Shown: positions 17,005 through 25,663, counted from the stretch's first letter. The stretch: 42,999 bases of DNA from Thiotrichaceae bacterium (GCA_026991885.1 JALXAQ010000201.1:1-42999); one strand, 5' to 3'. The notes: generated by a model from the letters alone, not told the origin. Program-made: numbers and translations.

Positions 17005-17856
17005 ATGAGCCCTTATATTATAGTTGCTGACGCGCAAAATTTCACCGCCCAAGTCATAGAAAAATCCAAAGAAGTGCCTGTGCTGGTTGATTTTTGGGCA
17101 GAATGGTGTGCCCCTTGTAAGATGCTATTACCTATTTTGGATAAATTGGTAAAGGAATATGAAGGGCAATTTATTCTTGCTAAAGTCAATAGCGATGAAC
17201 AAAAAGAGTTGGCGGCTCAATATGGCATTCGCAGCATACCCACATTGAAATTATTTCGGCATGGTGCCGTCGTGGAAGAAATGATGGGGGTTCAGTCGGA
17301 AACGGTGTTGCGCGAGATGATAGATCGTTATCGTGAACGCCCTGCGGATAAATTACGGCAACAAGCGAGTGCTGCCCATCTTGCTGGTGATAGTGAGCAG
17401 GCGATTAGCTTATTAGAGCAAGCCCGTGAGATGGCGCCAAATTATTATCCAACGCTATTGGATTTGGCTAAAATATTGATTGATTGTCAAAGACTGGATG
17501 AGGCGCAAAATTTGCTCCATGATCTCCCTCCGAATGTGCAAATGGATGCCGAAGTGAGCAAATTAATGGCTCAGCTTAATTTTTCTTTGATTGCTGCCAA
17601 GGCGCCGCCCTCTTTAGAGAGTAGGCTGGCAAAAAATCCTGATGATTTGATGGCACGTTATCAATTAAGTGCGTTAAAAGTGTTGGAAGGTGATTTTGAG
17701 ACGGCGATGGAGCATTTGTTGGAGTTGATGCGTCGTGATCGAAGTTTTGAGGATGATGCGGGGCGTAAGGGTTTACTTGCTGTGTTTAGTTTGTTGGATC
17801 ATGAGGGGGCGCTTGTTAATCGTTATCGTGGTAAGATGTCGGTTTTGTTGTATTAG
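17005..17856 (+). CDS. thioredoxin-TPR co-chaperone CnoX/YbbN
   Basis: 283 residues from the ATG at 17005 (AAAGG 7 bases upstream; an alternative ATG is at 16990). An N-terminal thioredoxin domain carries the active site FWAEWCAPCK (about 31-40) and cis-Pro in RSIPTLKLF. The rest is TPR-like: DKLRQQASAAHLAGDSEQAI and YYPTLLDLAKILIDCQRLDEA, then the YbbN tail with NPDDLMARYQLSALKVLEGDFE. In E. coli CnoX guards unfolded proteins from over-oxidation and hands them to GroEL and DnaK; the E. coli protein lacks the first Cys, while this one keeps both, so disulfide reductase activity is possible. Monocistronic. Confidence 0.9.
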   Translation: MSPYIIVADAQNFTAQVIEKSKEVPVLVDFWAEWCAPCKMLLPILDKLVKEYEGQFILAKVNSDEQKELAAQYGIRSIPTLKLFRHGAVVEEMMGVQSETVLREMIDRYRERPADKLRQQASAAHLAGDSEQAISLLEQAREMAPNYYPTLLDLAKILIDCQRLDEAQNLLHDLPPNVQMDAEVSKLMAQLNFSLIAAKAPPSLESRLAKNPDDLMARYQLSALKVLEGDFETAMEHLLELMRRDRSFEDDAGRKGLLAVFSLLDHEGALVNRYRGKMSVLLY

Positions 17857-17930
17857 GATAAAAAAGTCAAAAATCCAGGATTTCTAATGGAGTCCACCTT
17901 CGGTTTGGAAACCCACGTCCAAAGTTAATA

Positions 17931-18066
17931 GCATTAAATTAAGGGCAACCACAAGGGATTGCCTTCCTCGGCAAAAGTTTTCGCTGCGCGAAAACTTTTG
18001 CCGAGGAAACGAAAAATCACGTCTCCTGTAGGGGCAATCCTTTATGGTTGCCCTTAATTTAATGGC
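17931..18066. repeat. R2 inverted-repeat element (MITE-like)
   Basis: Outer arms GCATTAAATTAAGGGCAACC (17931 on) and its near reverse complement ending 18066, flanking GGGATTGCC/GGCAATCC. Inside is a perfect hairpin, CCTCGGCAAAAGTTTTCGC paired with GCGAAAACTTTTGCCGAGG (17966-18006). The same inner hairpin recurs at about 29649-29690. Preceded at 17889 by a degenerate R3 copy. Confidence 0.85.
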
Positions 18067-18072
18067 ATTGAC

Positions 18073-18126
18073 GTCCAAAGCTAAAGCTTTGGACTCCAAA
18101 ATCTCCGTTCATGGTTCAGTACTTAA
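18073..18126 (-). repeat. R3 hairpin plus R8 half-element
   Basis: Read on the - strand, AAGTACTGAACCATGA (R8 arm) is followed by a short spacer and then GGAGTCCAAAGCTTTAGC continuing TTTGGAC (R3). The complete version is at 28871-28982. The R8 arm overlaps the end of the HAD gene and provides its last codons and stop. Confidence 0.75.
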
Positions 18127-18540
18127 CAATATTTGTTCTATTATTTTTATCCATAATAGGGGTTCCATCTCATCTCGTGCATCTCCATAGGCTGGAACAA
18201 TAATGTATCGATCTCCTAATCCAATCTGATTAGCCATTTTTTTATAATAAGAACAATCATCAATTAAATAGTCGCCATTTATGATTCTGATGTCTTTCCA
18301 ATTTTGCTGAATTTCATCCCATGAATAGGTTTCTTTAAAAAATTTACCCAGTTCAGCTTTAAGCATTTTATTTAGATAGGCTCTATTACTGACAGTCCAC
18401 AAAATCAAGTCATATTTTGGCTGAAGTTTTTCCAACAAAGCCAAGCAACCTTGTCTAAGATTAAAGCCAACAATAGAGTCACTGTTGACTAATGCTGTTC
18501 CTAGTGTTTCATCAAGATCAAAAATTATTCGAGGTTTCAT
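18109..18540 (-). CDS. HAD-family phosphatase, FCP1/SCP (NLI-interacting factor)-like
   Basis: 143 residues from the ATG at 18540; upstream codons to 18609 are open but lack family sequence. The motif IIFDLDETLGTALV gives the DxDxT nucleophile pair (Asp8, Asp10). YDLILWTVSNRAYLN holds motif II (T/S), and INGDYLIDDCSYY is the Asp-Asp motif. This pattern is like the small CTD-phosphatase-like HADs sporadic in bacteria. The last residues STEP and the stop codon are encoded by an R8 repeat arm, so the native C-terminus may have been altered. Isolated between repeats. Confidence 0.75.
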   Translation of the reverse strand: MKPRIIFDLDETLGTALVNSDSIVGFNLRQGCLALLEKLQPKYDLILWTVSNRAYLNKMLKAELGKFFKETYSWDEIQQNWKDIRIINGDYLIDDCSYYKKMANQIGLGDRYIIVPAYGDARDEMEPLLWIKIIEQILLSTEP

Positions 18541-18558
18541 AATAAAATTGCCGAAAGC

Positions 18559-18684
18559 ATGGTGACAGGGAACATAGATGGGCAGGTTAGTAACAACAGC
18601 ACGGCTCAAGAAATACCAGCCGCCGAACTAGACAATGGAGAGCCATTACCAGAAATGGTGCCTATGTCTTTACCAGTCGAGTAA
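18559..18684 (+). CDS. short ORF, uncertain
   Basis: A 41-codon open frame starting MVTGNIDGQVSNNSTAQ and ending EMVPMSLPVE. The composition (Asn, Glu, Pro) is coding-like, but there is no convincing ribosome binding site and no family is recognised. It may be the tail of a lost gene. The opposite strand of its right end carries a kinase-family remnant. Confidence 0.2.
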   Translation: MVTGNIDGQVSNNSTAQEIPAAELDNGEPLPEMVPMSLPVE

Positions 18685-18768
18685 AGTATCGACGGATTTG
18701 GGGAGCCCGACGGTGATGGCATAGCTGTCTTGGTAGCCTTTGGTGATTTCGTCGGCTCTAAACCCTTG
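18670..18768 (-). pseudogene. C-terminal remnant related to the kinase N-terminal domain
   Basis: Read on the - strand, the frame gives QGFRADEITKGYQDSYAITV then GLPKSVDTLLDW and a stop at 18670. The AYQDSYGYALVV segment near residue 45 of the kinase-like protein at 40390 has the same YQDSY core after an EMTT/EITK lead. No start is present; the upstream part has been replaced by the direct repeat that begins at 18766. Similarity is short, so the link is tentative. Confidence 0.4.
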
Positions 18769-18933
18769 AATCACGGATTTGACGGATGACACAGATTACA
18801 CGGATTTAAAGTCAAAACACTCAATAACTACAAACAAAGATTGCATTATCGAAAGGATAAGTCAAAACATTAACTACAGGGATTAGTTATTAGCAGGGAT
18901 AAAACAAAACCGATTTTGTTAAGGGTTTTGACT
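18766..18933. repeat. 168-base exact direct repeat, copy 1
   Basis: Bases 18766-18933 are identical to 19047-19214 (offset 281), from TTGAATCACGGATTTGACGG to AAGGGTTTTGACT. Each copy contains an R1 unit and a TTAACTACAGGGATTAG segment. Identity implies a recent duplication or ongoing gene conversion. Nothing coding is visible inside. Confidence 0.9.
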
Positions 18934-18989
18934 TATCCCTTCTAAAAACTCAATGCCATATCGTGCCGGAAAAAGTGCTTAGTAGAATG

Positions 18990-19039
18990 AAATGTTTTAT
19001 TCTGAAAATTCTAAAATTAGGCAAATTCTGATTCAGACA
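18990..19039. repeat. R6 half-element
   Basis: AAATGTTTTATTCTGAAAAT through GATTCAGAC is the reverse complement of the left half of the full R6 element at 2973-3070, with a two-base difference. It lies between the two 168-base direct repeats. Confidence 0.75.
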
Positions 19040-19046
19040 ATTAAGA

Positions 19047-19214
19047 TTGAATCACGGATTTGACGGATGACACAGATTACACGGATTTAAAGTCAAAACA
19101 CTCAATAACTACAAACAAAGATTGCATTATCGAAAGGATAAGTCAAAACATTAACTACAGGGATTAGTTATTAGCAGGGATAAAACAAAACCGATTTTGT
19201 TAAGGGTTTTGACT
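19047..19214. repeat. 168-base exact direct repeat, copy 2
   Basis: Identical to 18766-18933. Its right end (TTTTGACT) cuts directly into the 3' end of the RHS pseudogene, which suggests that the repeat truncated that gene. Confidence 0.9.
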
Positions 19215-19745
19215 CAAATACTCACCATTTTGCTCTTGCCCAATCAGCCCCAAACCATAATAAGTTTGGCTCCCATCACCTTCAGTCTTCACCAAAACTT
19301 GGCTCAAAGCCGGCTGAGAATTAACCACAAACTGAGTCTGATTAATCCCAATCCGCTGATTTTCCGCATCATACTGATAAGTGCTACTCCCAGCACTCAC
19401 TAACCGATTCCGAGAATCAAACCCAAAATTAGTCATAGAGCCTGAAAGTGGCCCAAAAGTCATATTCCCATCCGCATCAAAACTAACCGCATCTCCTTTA
19501 TACGTCGCCAACCGATTAGCCGCAGAATATGTCATTTCCACTGGCTCGACAAAAATTGCCCCGCATCATCATAGCTACGGCTCAACTCCGTACCATTAGG
19601 ACGCAACACACTGATTAACCGCCAATTTTCATCATAAGCATACGCCGTCACACGAGCCAACCGATCCGCAGCATCATACTCAAAACGAGTATCCTGCCCC
19701 AACGCATTAATTTTAATAATAAAATTACCATTAGCCTTATAAACT
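19215..19745 (-). pseudogene. RHS/YD-repeat protein fragment, frameshifted
   Basis: On the - strand the upstream part (about 19745-19550) reads DTRFEYDAADRLARVTAYAY and WRLISVLRPNGTELSRSYDD before a TGA. After a one-base frame change the next part reads MTYSAANRLATYKGDAVSFD, DADGNMTFGPL and STYQYDAENQRIG. These are typical YD/RHS repeats of the large secreted polymorphic-toxin or cell-surface proteins. Both ends are missing: the 5' side merges into repeats near 19750 and the 3' side is cut by the 168-base repeat at 19214. Not functional. Confidence 0.85.
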
Positions 19746-20160
19746 GGCTCGGTTTTTTAGTCGTTTTAAAAATCAGGACTCAAATGGAATAATGTACTAA
19801 AAATCAGGCTTGGCGTGTTTTTGAGCTGATTTTCTTTTAGGAGGAGGTGATGATGAGAGCCAAATTGGAAAACTGACGTGCCAATCGAGCCTGACTTAGG
19901 TTTGAGCTGATTTAGGAGACTAAAATCAGAAAATTTCTATAAATTAAGGCATTAAATATAAAAACAAAGAGGGTGCGTAGGACGCACCCTACACTTGCTA
20001 AAAAAAAATCCCTGTAGTTAAGTGTTTTGACTTATCCCTGCTAAAAAAAAATCCCTGTAGTTGGTGTTTTGACTTATCCCGTCAAATAATAAGCGGTGCG
20101 TAGGACGCACCCTACACTTGCTTAACTTAATGGCATTGCGTCCAGCACTACGTCGTGCAT
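19746..20160. repeat. repeat-only interval (R1 and R4 copies)
   Basis: No credible gene is present. R4 palindromes GGGTGCGTAGGACGCACCCT (19971 on) and GGTGCGTAGGACGCACCCT (20095 on) flank two tandem R1 tails (about 20001-20040 and 20043-20080, each AAAAATCCCTGTAGTT...GTTTTGACTTATCCC). At 19790-19960 there are diverged inverted segments sharing GAGCTGATTT. The open frames that cross this interval are translations of repeats. Confidence 0.7.
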
Positions 20161-20568
20161 TTATTGGCAACTGTGAGGCAGATACTTCAGCGGGAAGCTT
20201 GGGCTGTGAGTACAAGTCCACACATGGGTTATTGTATTATATACAAGTATAATTGAACCTTCACTCATCAAACTGATTACTTGACCCCATATTTTAGGCT
20301 TGGCAATAGTGATATTAGTGGTGTACTGACCTTCTGTTATGACACCAATACTCGCGGGTGCAGCAGGCCAATTTCCGTCATCATTTTGGACTCGTGCAAA
20401 TTCCAAAATGGGAGTCTTCAAGGCTGACAACAAAAGTAAGGTCTCATAGACTTTCGCTCTTTGAATGTAATCGCTATAAGTCATAATGCTTACTCCAGCC
20501 AAAATACTGATAATCCCAATAACGATTATCAGTTCAATAAGAGTCAAGCCCCTTTGTTTGCTTCTCAT
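20161..20568 (-). CDS. type IV pilin-like prepilin
   Basis: 135 residues. A short basic leader MRSKQRG is followed by the class III prepilin signal LTLIELIIVIGIISILAG, with cleavage after Gly7 and Glu at mature position 5, as PilD-processed pilins have. One hydrophobic N-terminal helix precedes a globular domain. The end, WTCTHSPSFPLKYLPHSCQ, holds the two cysteines of the typical disulfide loop (KYLPxSC). It could be a major pilin (PilA/PilE) or a minor pilin; its isolated position does not decide. The stop lies next to an R4/R1 repeat block. Confidence 0.85.
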   Translation of the reverse strand: MRSKQRGLTLIELIIVIGIISILAGVSIMTYSDYIQRAKVYETLLLLSALKTPILEFARVQNDDGNWPAAPASIGVITEGQYTTNITIAKPKIWGQVISLMSEGSIILVYNTITHVWTCTHSPSFPLKYLPHSCQ

Positions 20569-20685
20569 AAAATTTATCCTAATAATTGAATCCTATATGA
20601 ACAGTTTGTGGAAACAAAAATAACCACGCAAGAGGTAACGACAGAAGTCAAAAAGTTATTTATGCTATAAATAAAAGAATGAATG

Positions 20686-20717
20686 TAGGGGCAATCCCTT
20701 GTGGTTGCCCTTAACTT
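20686..20717. repeat. R2 half-element
   Basis: TGTAGGGGCAATCCCTTGTG continuing GTTGCCCTTAACTT: one arm of the R2 family, downstream of iscX. The other arm is not present nearby. Confidence 0.7.
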
Positions 20718-20735
20718 CTTTTCGAGCCTCGAAAT

Positions 20736-20930
20736 TTAACCAGCTTCATCAATCCAAGCCATCTGAATCGCCTCAAGAATTTTCTCGCCACTCTGATGCG
20801 GTGAGTCATCAAAATCCTCAAGTGCCAAAATCCATTTGTGCATATCAGGAAAATTCACATACTGTGGATCAACATCAGGATATTTTTCATATAATTCAAT
20901 CGCAATATCTTGCGTATCTGTCCATTTCAT
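20736..20930 (-). CDS. iscX: Fe-S cluster assembly protein IscX
   Basis: 64 residues, starting [20 protein letters not shown], with [15 protein letters not shown] and [13 protein letters not shown], essentially the whole conserved IscX fold. An acidic cytoplasmic protein that binds IscS and modulates iron supply for cluster assembly. Last gene of the isc operon, 17 bases after fdx. That gap contains G8-T-G4 on the coding strand (20936-20948), which doubles as a very G-rich ribosome binding region. Confidence 0.95.
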   Translation of the reverse strand: MKWTDTQDIAIELYEKYPDVDPQYVNFPDMHKWILALEDFDDSPHQSGEKILEAIQMAWIDEAG

Positions 20931-20947
20931 GATAACCCCACCCCCCC

Positions 20948-21286
20948 CTAATGATTTTCAGAAACCATATTAATCGTGTATTTCGGAATCTCTATGACCA
21001 AATCTTGCTCAGCCACTTTTGCTTGACAAGCCAAGCGCGATTCGGGCTCTAAACCCCAAGCTTTATCAAGTAAATCTTCTTCTTTTTCATCAGCTTCTTC
21101 TAAAGAGTCAAAGCCTTTTTGAATAATCACATGACAAGTCGTACAAGCACAGGATTTTTCACAAGCATGTTCTATTTCAATCCCATTATTTAATGCAGCA
21201 TCACAAATACTGATACCCGATTCTACCTCAATCACTGCCCCTTCTGGGCAAATTTCCTCATGGGCTAAAAAAGTCACTTTAGGCAT
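20948..21286 (-). CDS. fdx: ISC-type [2Fe-2S] ferredoxin Fdx
   Basis: 112 residues from MPKVTF (ATG at 21286); a TTG-started extension to 21307 would overlap hscA and adds non-family sequence. Cluster ligands are Cys42, Cys48, Cys51 ([11 protein letters not shown]) and Cys87 (RLACQAK), the adrenodoxin-type spacing. It supplies electrons for cluster assembly on IscU. It starts 7 bases after hscA. Confidence 0.95.
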   Translation of the reverse strand: MPKVTFLAHEEICPEGAVIEVESGISICDAALNNGIEIEHACEKSCACTTCHVIIQKGFDSLEEADEKEEDLLDKAWGLEPESRLACQAKVAEQDLVIEIPKYTINMVSENH

Positions 21287-21293
21287 TTCTTTA

Positions 21294-23177
21294 TTAATTC
21301 TCCGCAAATTCGTTAAGGCGATGTCCTTTCATGGCTTGATGAATGCTAGCATCCATACGCCGTGCCGCAAATTCTTGCGTGACGTCGTTTATTCGCTCAA
21401 TCGCATTTTTAATGGCACCTGCGTCATTCCCTTGTTCCACTTTTAACAATTCCTCTAGGGCAGTATTAATTTCTAAAAATTCATGTTGTTTGAGTAAAAC
21501 CTGCCCATCGGCTTTGAGGGCGGCACGTAGCGCATTGATAACGCGATCAGCCTCCACTTGTTGTTCACGCAAAGTGCGCGTTGCGACATCTTCTTGTGCA
21601 TGTTCCAGCGACTCTTTTAACATGCGCTCAATTTCGCTGTCTTGTAAGCCATAAGAGGGTTTAACCGTAATTTGGCTATGGACACCACTGGTTTCTTCTT
21701 TTGCAGAGACGCTTAATAAGCCGTCTGCATCGACTTGAAAAGTCACACGAATGCGCCCAGCCCCGGCAACCATCGGCGGAATGCCACGCAATTCAAAACG
21801 TGCTAAGGAGCGGCAATCCATGACTAATTCACGTTCTCCTTGTACGACATGGATAGCCATCGCCGTTTGTCCATCTTTAAAAGTCGTAAAATCTTGCCCT
21901 CGTGCCACAGGAATAGTGGTATTGCGGGGGATAATTTTTTCGACTAATCCGCCCATGGTTTCAATGCCCAAGGATAAGGGAATAACATCTAACAATAACA
22001 TATCATCGTCAGGCTTATTGCCGGCTAAAATATCTGCCTGAATGGCTGCCCCTATTGCGACAACTTTGTCGGGATCAATATCGACATGGGGAGTACGTTT
22101 GAAAAATTCGCCGATTTTTTCACGTACTCGCGGCATTCGAGTGGAGCCCCCAACCATCACCACTTCATTGATGTCATCAGTGGATAATCCCGCATCCCGT
22201 AGTGTACGGCGACAAGGAGCAATGGTTTTTTGAATCAAAGGATCGATGAGTTGATTGAATTGTTCATTGCTTAATTCGCCTTGCCATACGCTACCCTCTT
22301 CAAGCCGTATTTCTAATGGTGCAGTCTCACTCGTGCTCAAAGTTTCTTTCGCGGTGCGAGCAATATCCAATAATTCACGAATATGGCTATGTTCTGCATC
22401 GTCAGCAATGCCCGCTTGTTGCATGATCCATTGGGCAATGGCACGATCAAAATCGTCGCCACCTAAGGCAGAATCTCCCGCCGTCGCCATGACTTCAAAC
22501 ACGCCGCGTTGTAAACGCAAAATAGAAATATCAAAGGTGCCACCGCCTAAATCGTAGATGGCATGAACGCCTTCTGCGCCTTTATCTAATCCATAAGCGA
22601 CAGCAGCCGCAGTGGGTTCATTGAGCAGGCGCAATACGTTTAAACCCGCTAATGTCGCTGCATCTTTAGTCGCTTGGCGTTGTGCGTCGTCAAAATAAGC
22701 GGGCACCGTAATCACGACACCGGTTAATTCGCCACCCAAGGTTTCTTCAGCGCGTTGTTTGAGAGTGTTGAGAATATCGGCTGAAATTTGCACGGGGCTG
22801 CGATCCCCGACAACGGTGCGAATCATCGGCATTCCTTGCGCTTCATTTTCTACAAAATCGTAAGGTAAGCGTGTGCCGGTGGTTTTGACATCTTTAAGTC
22901 CTCGCCCCATCAGGCGTTTAACGGAGGCAATGGTATTGAGGGGATCGATATTAGCTTGCGCCTTAGCAGCATAACCTACTTGCGGTGCAGCGTCTTTAGC
23001 ATAATGCACGATTGAAGGTAATAAATGTTGTCCTTCCTTATCGGGCAGGGTTTCTGCCAATCCACTGCGTACTGTGGCAACGAGAGAATTGGTTGTTCCT
23101 AAATCAATACCAGCAGCGAGTTTGTGTTGATGTGGGGCAGCAGATTGCCCCGGTTCGCTGATTTGCAAGAGTGCCAT
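21294..23177 (-). CDS. hscA: Fe-S assembly chaperone HscA (Hsp70)
   Basis: 627 residues. The nucleotide-binding domain has [14 protein letters not shown] (about 24-37), [13 protein letters not shown] and [13 protein letters not shown]. The substrate domain begins [15 protein letters not shown], and a helical lid ends the chain. The specialised Hsp70 that, with HscB, releases clusters from IscU by binding its LPPVK-like motif. Lies between hscB and fdx in the canonical order. Confidence 0.97.
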   Translation of the reverse strand: MALLQISEPGQSAAPHQHKLAAGIDLGTTNSLVATVRSGLAETLPDKEGQHLLPSIVHYAKDAAPQVGYAAKAQANIDPLNTIASVKRLMGRGLKDVKTTGTRLPYDFVENEAQGMPMIRTVVGDRSPVQISADILNTLKQRAEETLGGELTGVVITVPAYFDDAQRQATKDAATLAGLNVLRLLNEPTAAAVAYGLDKGAEGVHAIYDLGGGTFDISILRLQRGVFEVMATAGDSALGGDDFDRAIAQWIMQQAGIADDAEHSHIRELLDIARTAKETLSTSETAPLEIRLEEGSVWQGELSNEQFNQLIDPLIQKTIAPCRRTLRDAGLSTDDINEVVMVGGSTRMPRVREKIGEFFKRTPHVDIDPDKVVAIGAAIQADILAGNKPDDDMLLLDVIPLSLGIETMGGLVEKIIPRNTTIPVARGQDFTTFKDGQTAMAIHVVQGERELVMDCRSLARFELRGIPPMVAGAGRIRVTFQVDADGLLSVSAKEETSGVHSQITVKPSYGLQDSEIERMLKESLEHAQEDVATRTLREQQVEADRVINALRAALKADGQVLLKQHEFLEINTALEELLKVEQGNDAGAIKNAIERINDVTQEFAARRMDASIHQAMKGHRLNEFAEN

Positions 23178-23191
23178 AAAAAATCCCCATA

Positions 23192-23692
23192 TTAAATAAG
23201 TTCTTCTTCCAGTCTCAAGGCTTCTTCATGTAAGCGCGTGAAAAATTGGAATTGACGCACAGAATTCAAAGCGGCTTGCCAATTTTCTTGTGCAAATTGT
23301 TGGCTTAATGTGTCAGTCAAGCTTTGCATCTGTTTTTCAATGCGATTTAAAAAGGCATCAATAGCTTGCCTGTTTTGCTTGATCTCGGCGAGTTCTTCGC
23401 GCAAATCCATTTGCGTCATTAAAAATTCGCCATCCATGATGCCATCGTTTTCATCTATGCCCTGCAATTGCAACAAATAAGCGGCGCGTGTGAGGGGATT
23501 TTTCAGGGTTTGAAACGCCTCATTGATTTGCACCGTTTTTTGCATGGCTAAGCGGCGCTCTCTGTCAGGCGCGTTGGCGTATTTGTCGGGATGTACAGCG
23601 CGTTGTAAATCCCGATAACGTTGGGCAAGGGTATCTTTATTGAGGTCGAAAGATACGGGTAATTCAAATATTTCAAAATGATTGTTATACAT
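23192..23692 (-). CDS. hscB: J-domain co-chaperone HscB
   Basis: 166 residues from the ATG at 23692 ([12 protein letters not shown]); a GTG at 23707 is also in frame but lies further inside iscA. The N-terminal J domain has the HPD motif in VHPDKYAN (34-36). The C-terminal three-helix bundle ([11 protein letters not shown], then helices to the end) binds IscU. It overlaps the iscA stop by 8 bases. Confidence 0.95.
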   Translation of the reverse strand: MYNNHFEIFELPVSFDLNKDTLAQRYRDLQRAVHPDKYANAPDRERRLAMQKTVQINEAFQTLKNPLTRAAYLLQLQGIDENDGIMDGEFLMTQMDLREELAEIKQNRQAIDAFLNRIEKQMQSLTDTLSQQFAQENWQAALNSVRQFQFFTRLHEEALRLEEELI

Positions 23693-24008
23693 TAAAGCTT
23701 TCGCCACAACCGCATTCGTTTTTGATGTTAGGATTATTGAATTGAAAACCCTCGTTTAAGCCTTCTCGCACATAGTCGAGTTCGGTACCGTCAATATAGA
23801 TGAGGCTTTTGGGATCGACAACAATTTTAATGCCTTGTGATTCAAAGAGTTGATCTTGTTCATCTATTTTATCAGCAAATTCCATGACATAGGCCATGCC
23901 AGAGCAGCCTGTTGTTTTTACACCAAGGCGTAAGCCAATGCCTTTGCCCCGATTGGTGATGGTTTTTTGGACGTGTTTTGCGGCTTTTTCGGTTAGGGTG
24001 AGTGCCAT
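23685..24008 (-). CDS. iscA: Fe-S cluster carrier IscA
   Basis: 107 residues with the three conserved cysteines of A-type carriers: Cys35 ([10 protein letters not shown]), Cys99 and Cys101 (NECGCGESF). It begins [13 protein letters not shown] as IscA does. First gene here of the isc cluster; iscR, iscS and iscU, which normally precede it, are missing, and the next gene upstream is divergent. Confidence 0.95.
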   Translation of the reverse strand: MALTLTEKAAKHVQKTITNRGKGIGLRLGVKTTGCSGMAYVMEFADKIDEQDQLFESQGIKIVVDPKSLIYIDGTELDYVREGLNEGFQFNNPNIKNECGCGESFNV

Positions 24009-24033
24009 TTTTTTAATACCTCATTCGACAAGC

Positions 24034-24052
24034 GATAAACGATATTGTTATC
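24034..24052 (-). promoter_or_regulatory. Fur-box-like palindrome upstream of iscA
   Basis: On the - strand GATAACAATATCGTTTATC keeps both GATAA/TTATC ends of the 19-base Fur consensus (about 13 of 19 positions). Its place 25 bases upstream of an Fe-S assembly operon fits iron control, but no IscR-type site is evident and the match is weak. Confidence 0.3.
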
Positions 24053-24147
24053 ATTTTTTCTGTTGAGTTTGATTTATGTTGTCTTTTTTTGAAAAAATCA
24101 ACCAATAAAAATTGTAGTTATGATAGTGAGGAGTAAAAATTGTAAAC

Positions 24148-25179
24148 ATGAGCGATGAACTCTATCAATCCCATATTTTAAAAGGTGTTTCTCGCACCTT
24201 TGCGCTGACGATCCCACAGTTATCGCCAAGTTTGTACAAAGTAGTCAGTAACGCATATTTATTATGCCGTATCGCTGACACAATCGAGGATGATCCCAAT
24301 TTAACGCCTATTCAAAAAAGACAATTTTCTCAAACATTTATTAAAGTAGTCGCCGGAGAAGAGCGCCCTGAGCCATTGAGCCAAGCTTTATTTCCTTTGC
24401 TCTCGGATAGTACATTAGTGGCGGAAAAAGAGTTGATTTTCAACATGCCCCGCGTAATTCGTCTTTATAATAGCTTTACGCCGCGACAACGCGCCAGTTT
24501 GTACCGCTGTGTGCGTATCATGGCAAAAGGGATGGCGGAGTTTCAACAAAATAGTAGTCTTGAGGGCTTAAAAACTTTATCGGAAATGGATCGCTATTGC
24601 TATCATGTGGCAGGCGTGGTGGGTGAAATGCTCACGGATTTATTTTGTGATTATTCGCCAGAGATTGCCCAACATGAGATAAAATTACAATCATTGGCGG
24701 TTTCGTTTGGGCAAGGCTTACAAATGACTAATATTATTAAAGATATTTGGGAAGATTATCAACGTGGTGTCTGTTGGCTCCCGCGAGATGTGTTTGCAGA
24801 GGTGGGATTTGATTTGAAAAATTTGTCGCCAGGGCAATATGATCCTGCGTTTGGCGACGGATTGGGGGCGTTGATTGGGATTGCCCACTCTCATTTGCAA
24901 AATGCTTTGCGTTATACGCTGCTCATTCCGCCCTCTGAAAAAGGGATTCGTCGTTTTTGTTTGTGGGCTTTGGGTATGGCGATTTTGACTTTGCAGCGCA
25001 TTAATAGGCGGCGTGATTTTTGCAAGGCTCAAGAGGTTAAAATTTCACGGCGCACTGTCAAAGCGACAATATTGGTTAGTAATCTGGCTACTAGCAGCGA
25101 TACCAGTTTACGGCTGTTATTTTATTTACTGACGCGGGCACTGCCAAGTGCGAACCCCTCCTCAAATTTTCGCAACTAA
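24148..25179 (+). CDS. squalene synthase (farnesyl-diphosphate farnesyltransferase type)
   Basis: Condenses two farnesyl diphosphates to squalene for hopanoid or sterol formation, at the membrane. 343 residues. The two Asp-rich motifs are DTIEDD (44-49) and NIIKDIWED (195-203). SRTFALTIPQL near the N-terminus and MDRYCYHVAGVVGEMLTDLF match the family. The sequence looks closer to the single-enzyme type (Erg9-like, as in Methylococcus) than to the HpnC/HpnD pair; this is by recognition only. A hydrophobic stretch near 273-287 and another at 324-331 may be membrane anchors. Divergent from iscA; no hopanoid genes adjoin it. Confidence 0.85.
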   Translation: MSDELYQSHILKGVSRTFALTIPQLSPSLYKVVSNAYLLCRIADTIEDDPNLTPIQKRQFSQTFIKVVAGEERPEPLSQALFPLLSDSTLVAEKELIFNMPRVIRLYNSFTPRQRASLYRCVRIMAKGMAEFQQNSSLEGLKTLSEMDRYCYHVAGVVGEMLTDLFCDYSPEIAQHEIKLQSLAVSFGQGLQMTNIIKDIWEDYQRGVCWLPRDVFAEVGFDLKNLSPGQYDPAFGDGLGALIGIAHSHLQNALRYTLLIPPSEKGIRRFCLWALGMAILTLQRINRRRDFCKAQEVKISRRTVKATILVSNLATSSDTSLRLLFYLLTRALPSANPSSNFRN

Positions 25180-25228
25180 CGCAGGAACTTTTGATATAAT
25201 TATATTTTTATTAATATGGTTAACTGAT

Positions 25229-25630
25229 ATGAGTCAAGATATACGTTGGGAGCAACGTTTTTCCAATTATAAAAAAGCGTTGGCTCAATTACAAAAATTT
25301 ATTGATAAAGCTGAATTGTCAGAACTTGAAAAACAAGGATTGATTAAAGCTTTTGAATATACATACGAGCTGGCTTGGAATAGTTTAAAAGATTTTCTTG
25401 AGTATAGTGGACAAACTGATATTTTTGGATCAAGAGATACTTTTAGAAAAGCCTTTCAATTAAATTTAATAGATGATGGTGAAAACTGGATGTCTATGCT
25501 CAAAAGCAGAAATCAAACTTCACACACTTATAATGAGGAAACTGCCGATGAGATAAGCGAAACAATAATCAATGTGTATTATTTTCTTTTTAAGCAGTTG
25601 GAAACCAAATTAGACAGTTTGCGTTCTTAA
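25229..25630 (+). CDS. HepT-like HEPN toxin (nucleotidyltransferase substrate-binding family)
   Basis: 133 residues from MSQDIRWEQRF (ATG 25229); the longer open frame from 25148 overlaps the squalene synthase end and is unlikely. An all-helical HI0074-type HEPN protein: FSNYKKALAQLQKFI, AFEYTYELAWNSLKDFLEY and FQLNLIDDGENWMSML. The HEPN RNase motif RNQTSH (R-x4-H) is intact. Paired with the MntA-like gene 33 bases downstream; this is the HepT/MntA (HEPN-MNT) toxin-antitoxin arrangement, in which MntA inactivates HepT by AMPylation. Confidence 0.85.
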   Translation: MSQDIRWEQRFSNYKKALAQLQKFIDKAELSELEKQGLIKAFEYTYELAWNSLKDFLEYSGQTDIFGSRDTFRKAFQLNLIDDGENWMSMLKSRNQTSHTYNEETADEISETIINVYYFLFKQLETKLDSLRS

Positions 25631-25663
25631 AAGCTAACATTTTCAGGAGACAGAATAAGAATA

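Noticed and set aside
18766..20121. Possible CRISPR array in the repeat-dense interval
   Set aside because: The repeats are of several different families, irregularly spaced and mostly palindromic, without regular unique spacers, and no cas gene is in the window.
20018..20221. Open frame with the peptide NYRDFFLAGISQN, also seen at the end of the window
   Set aside because: It is a translation of the R1 repeat tail; similar peptides appear wherever R1 is crossed in that frame. There is no ribosome binding site and no coding signal.
20699..20932. 77-codon + strand frame over iscX
   Set aside because: iscX on the - strand is a near-perfect family match over the same bases; the + frame is its shadow.
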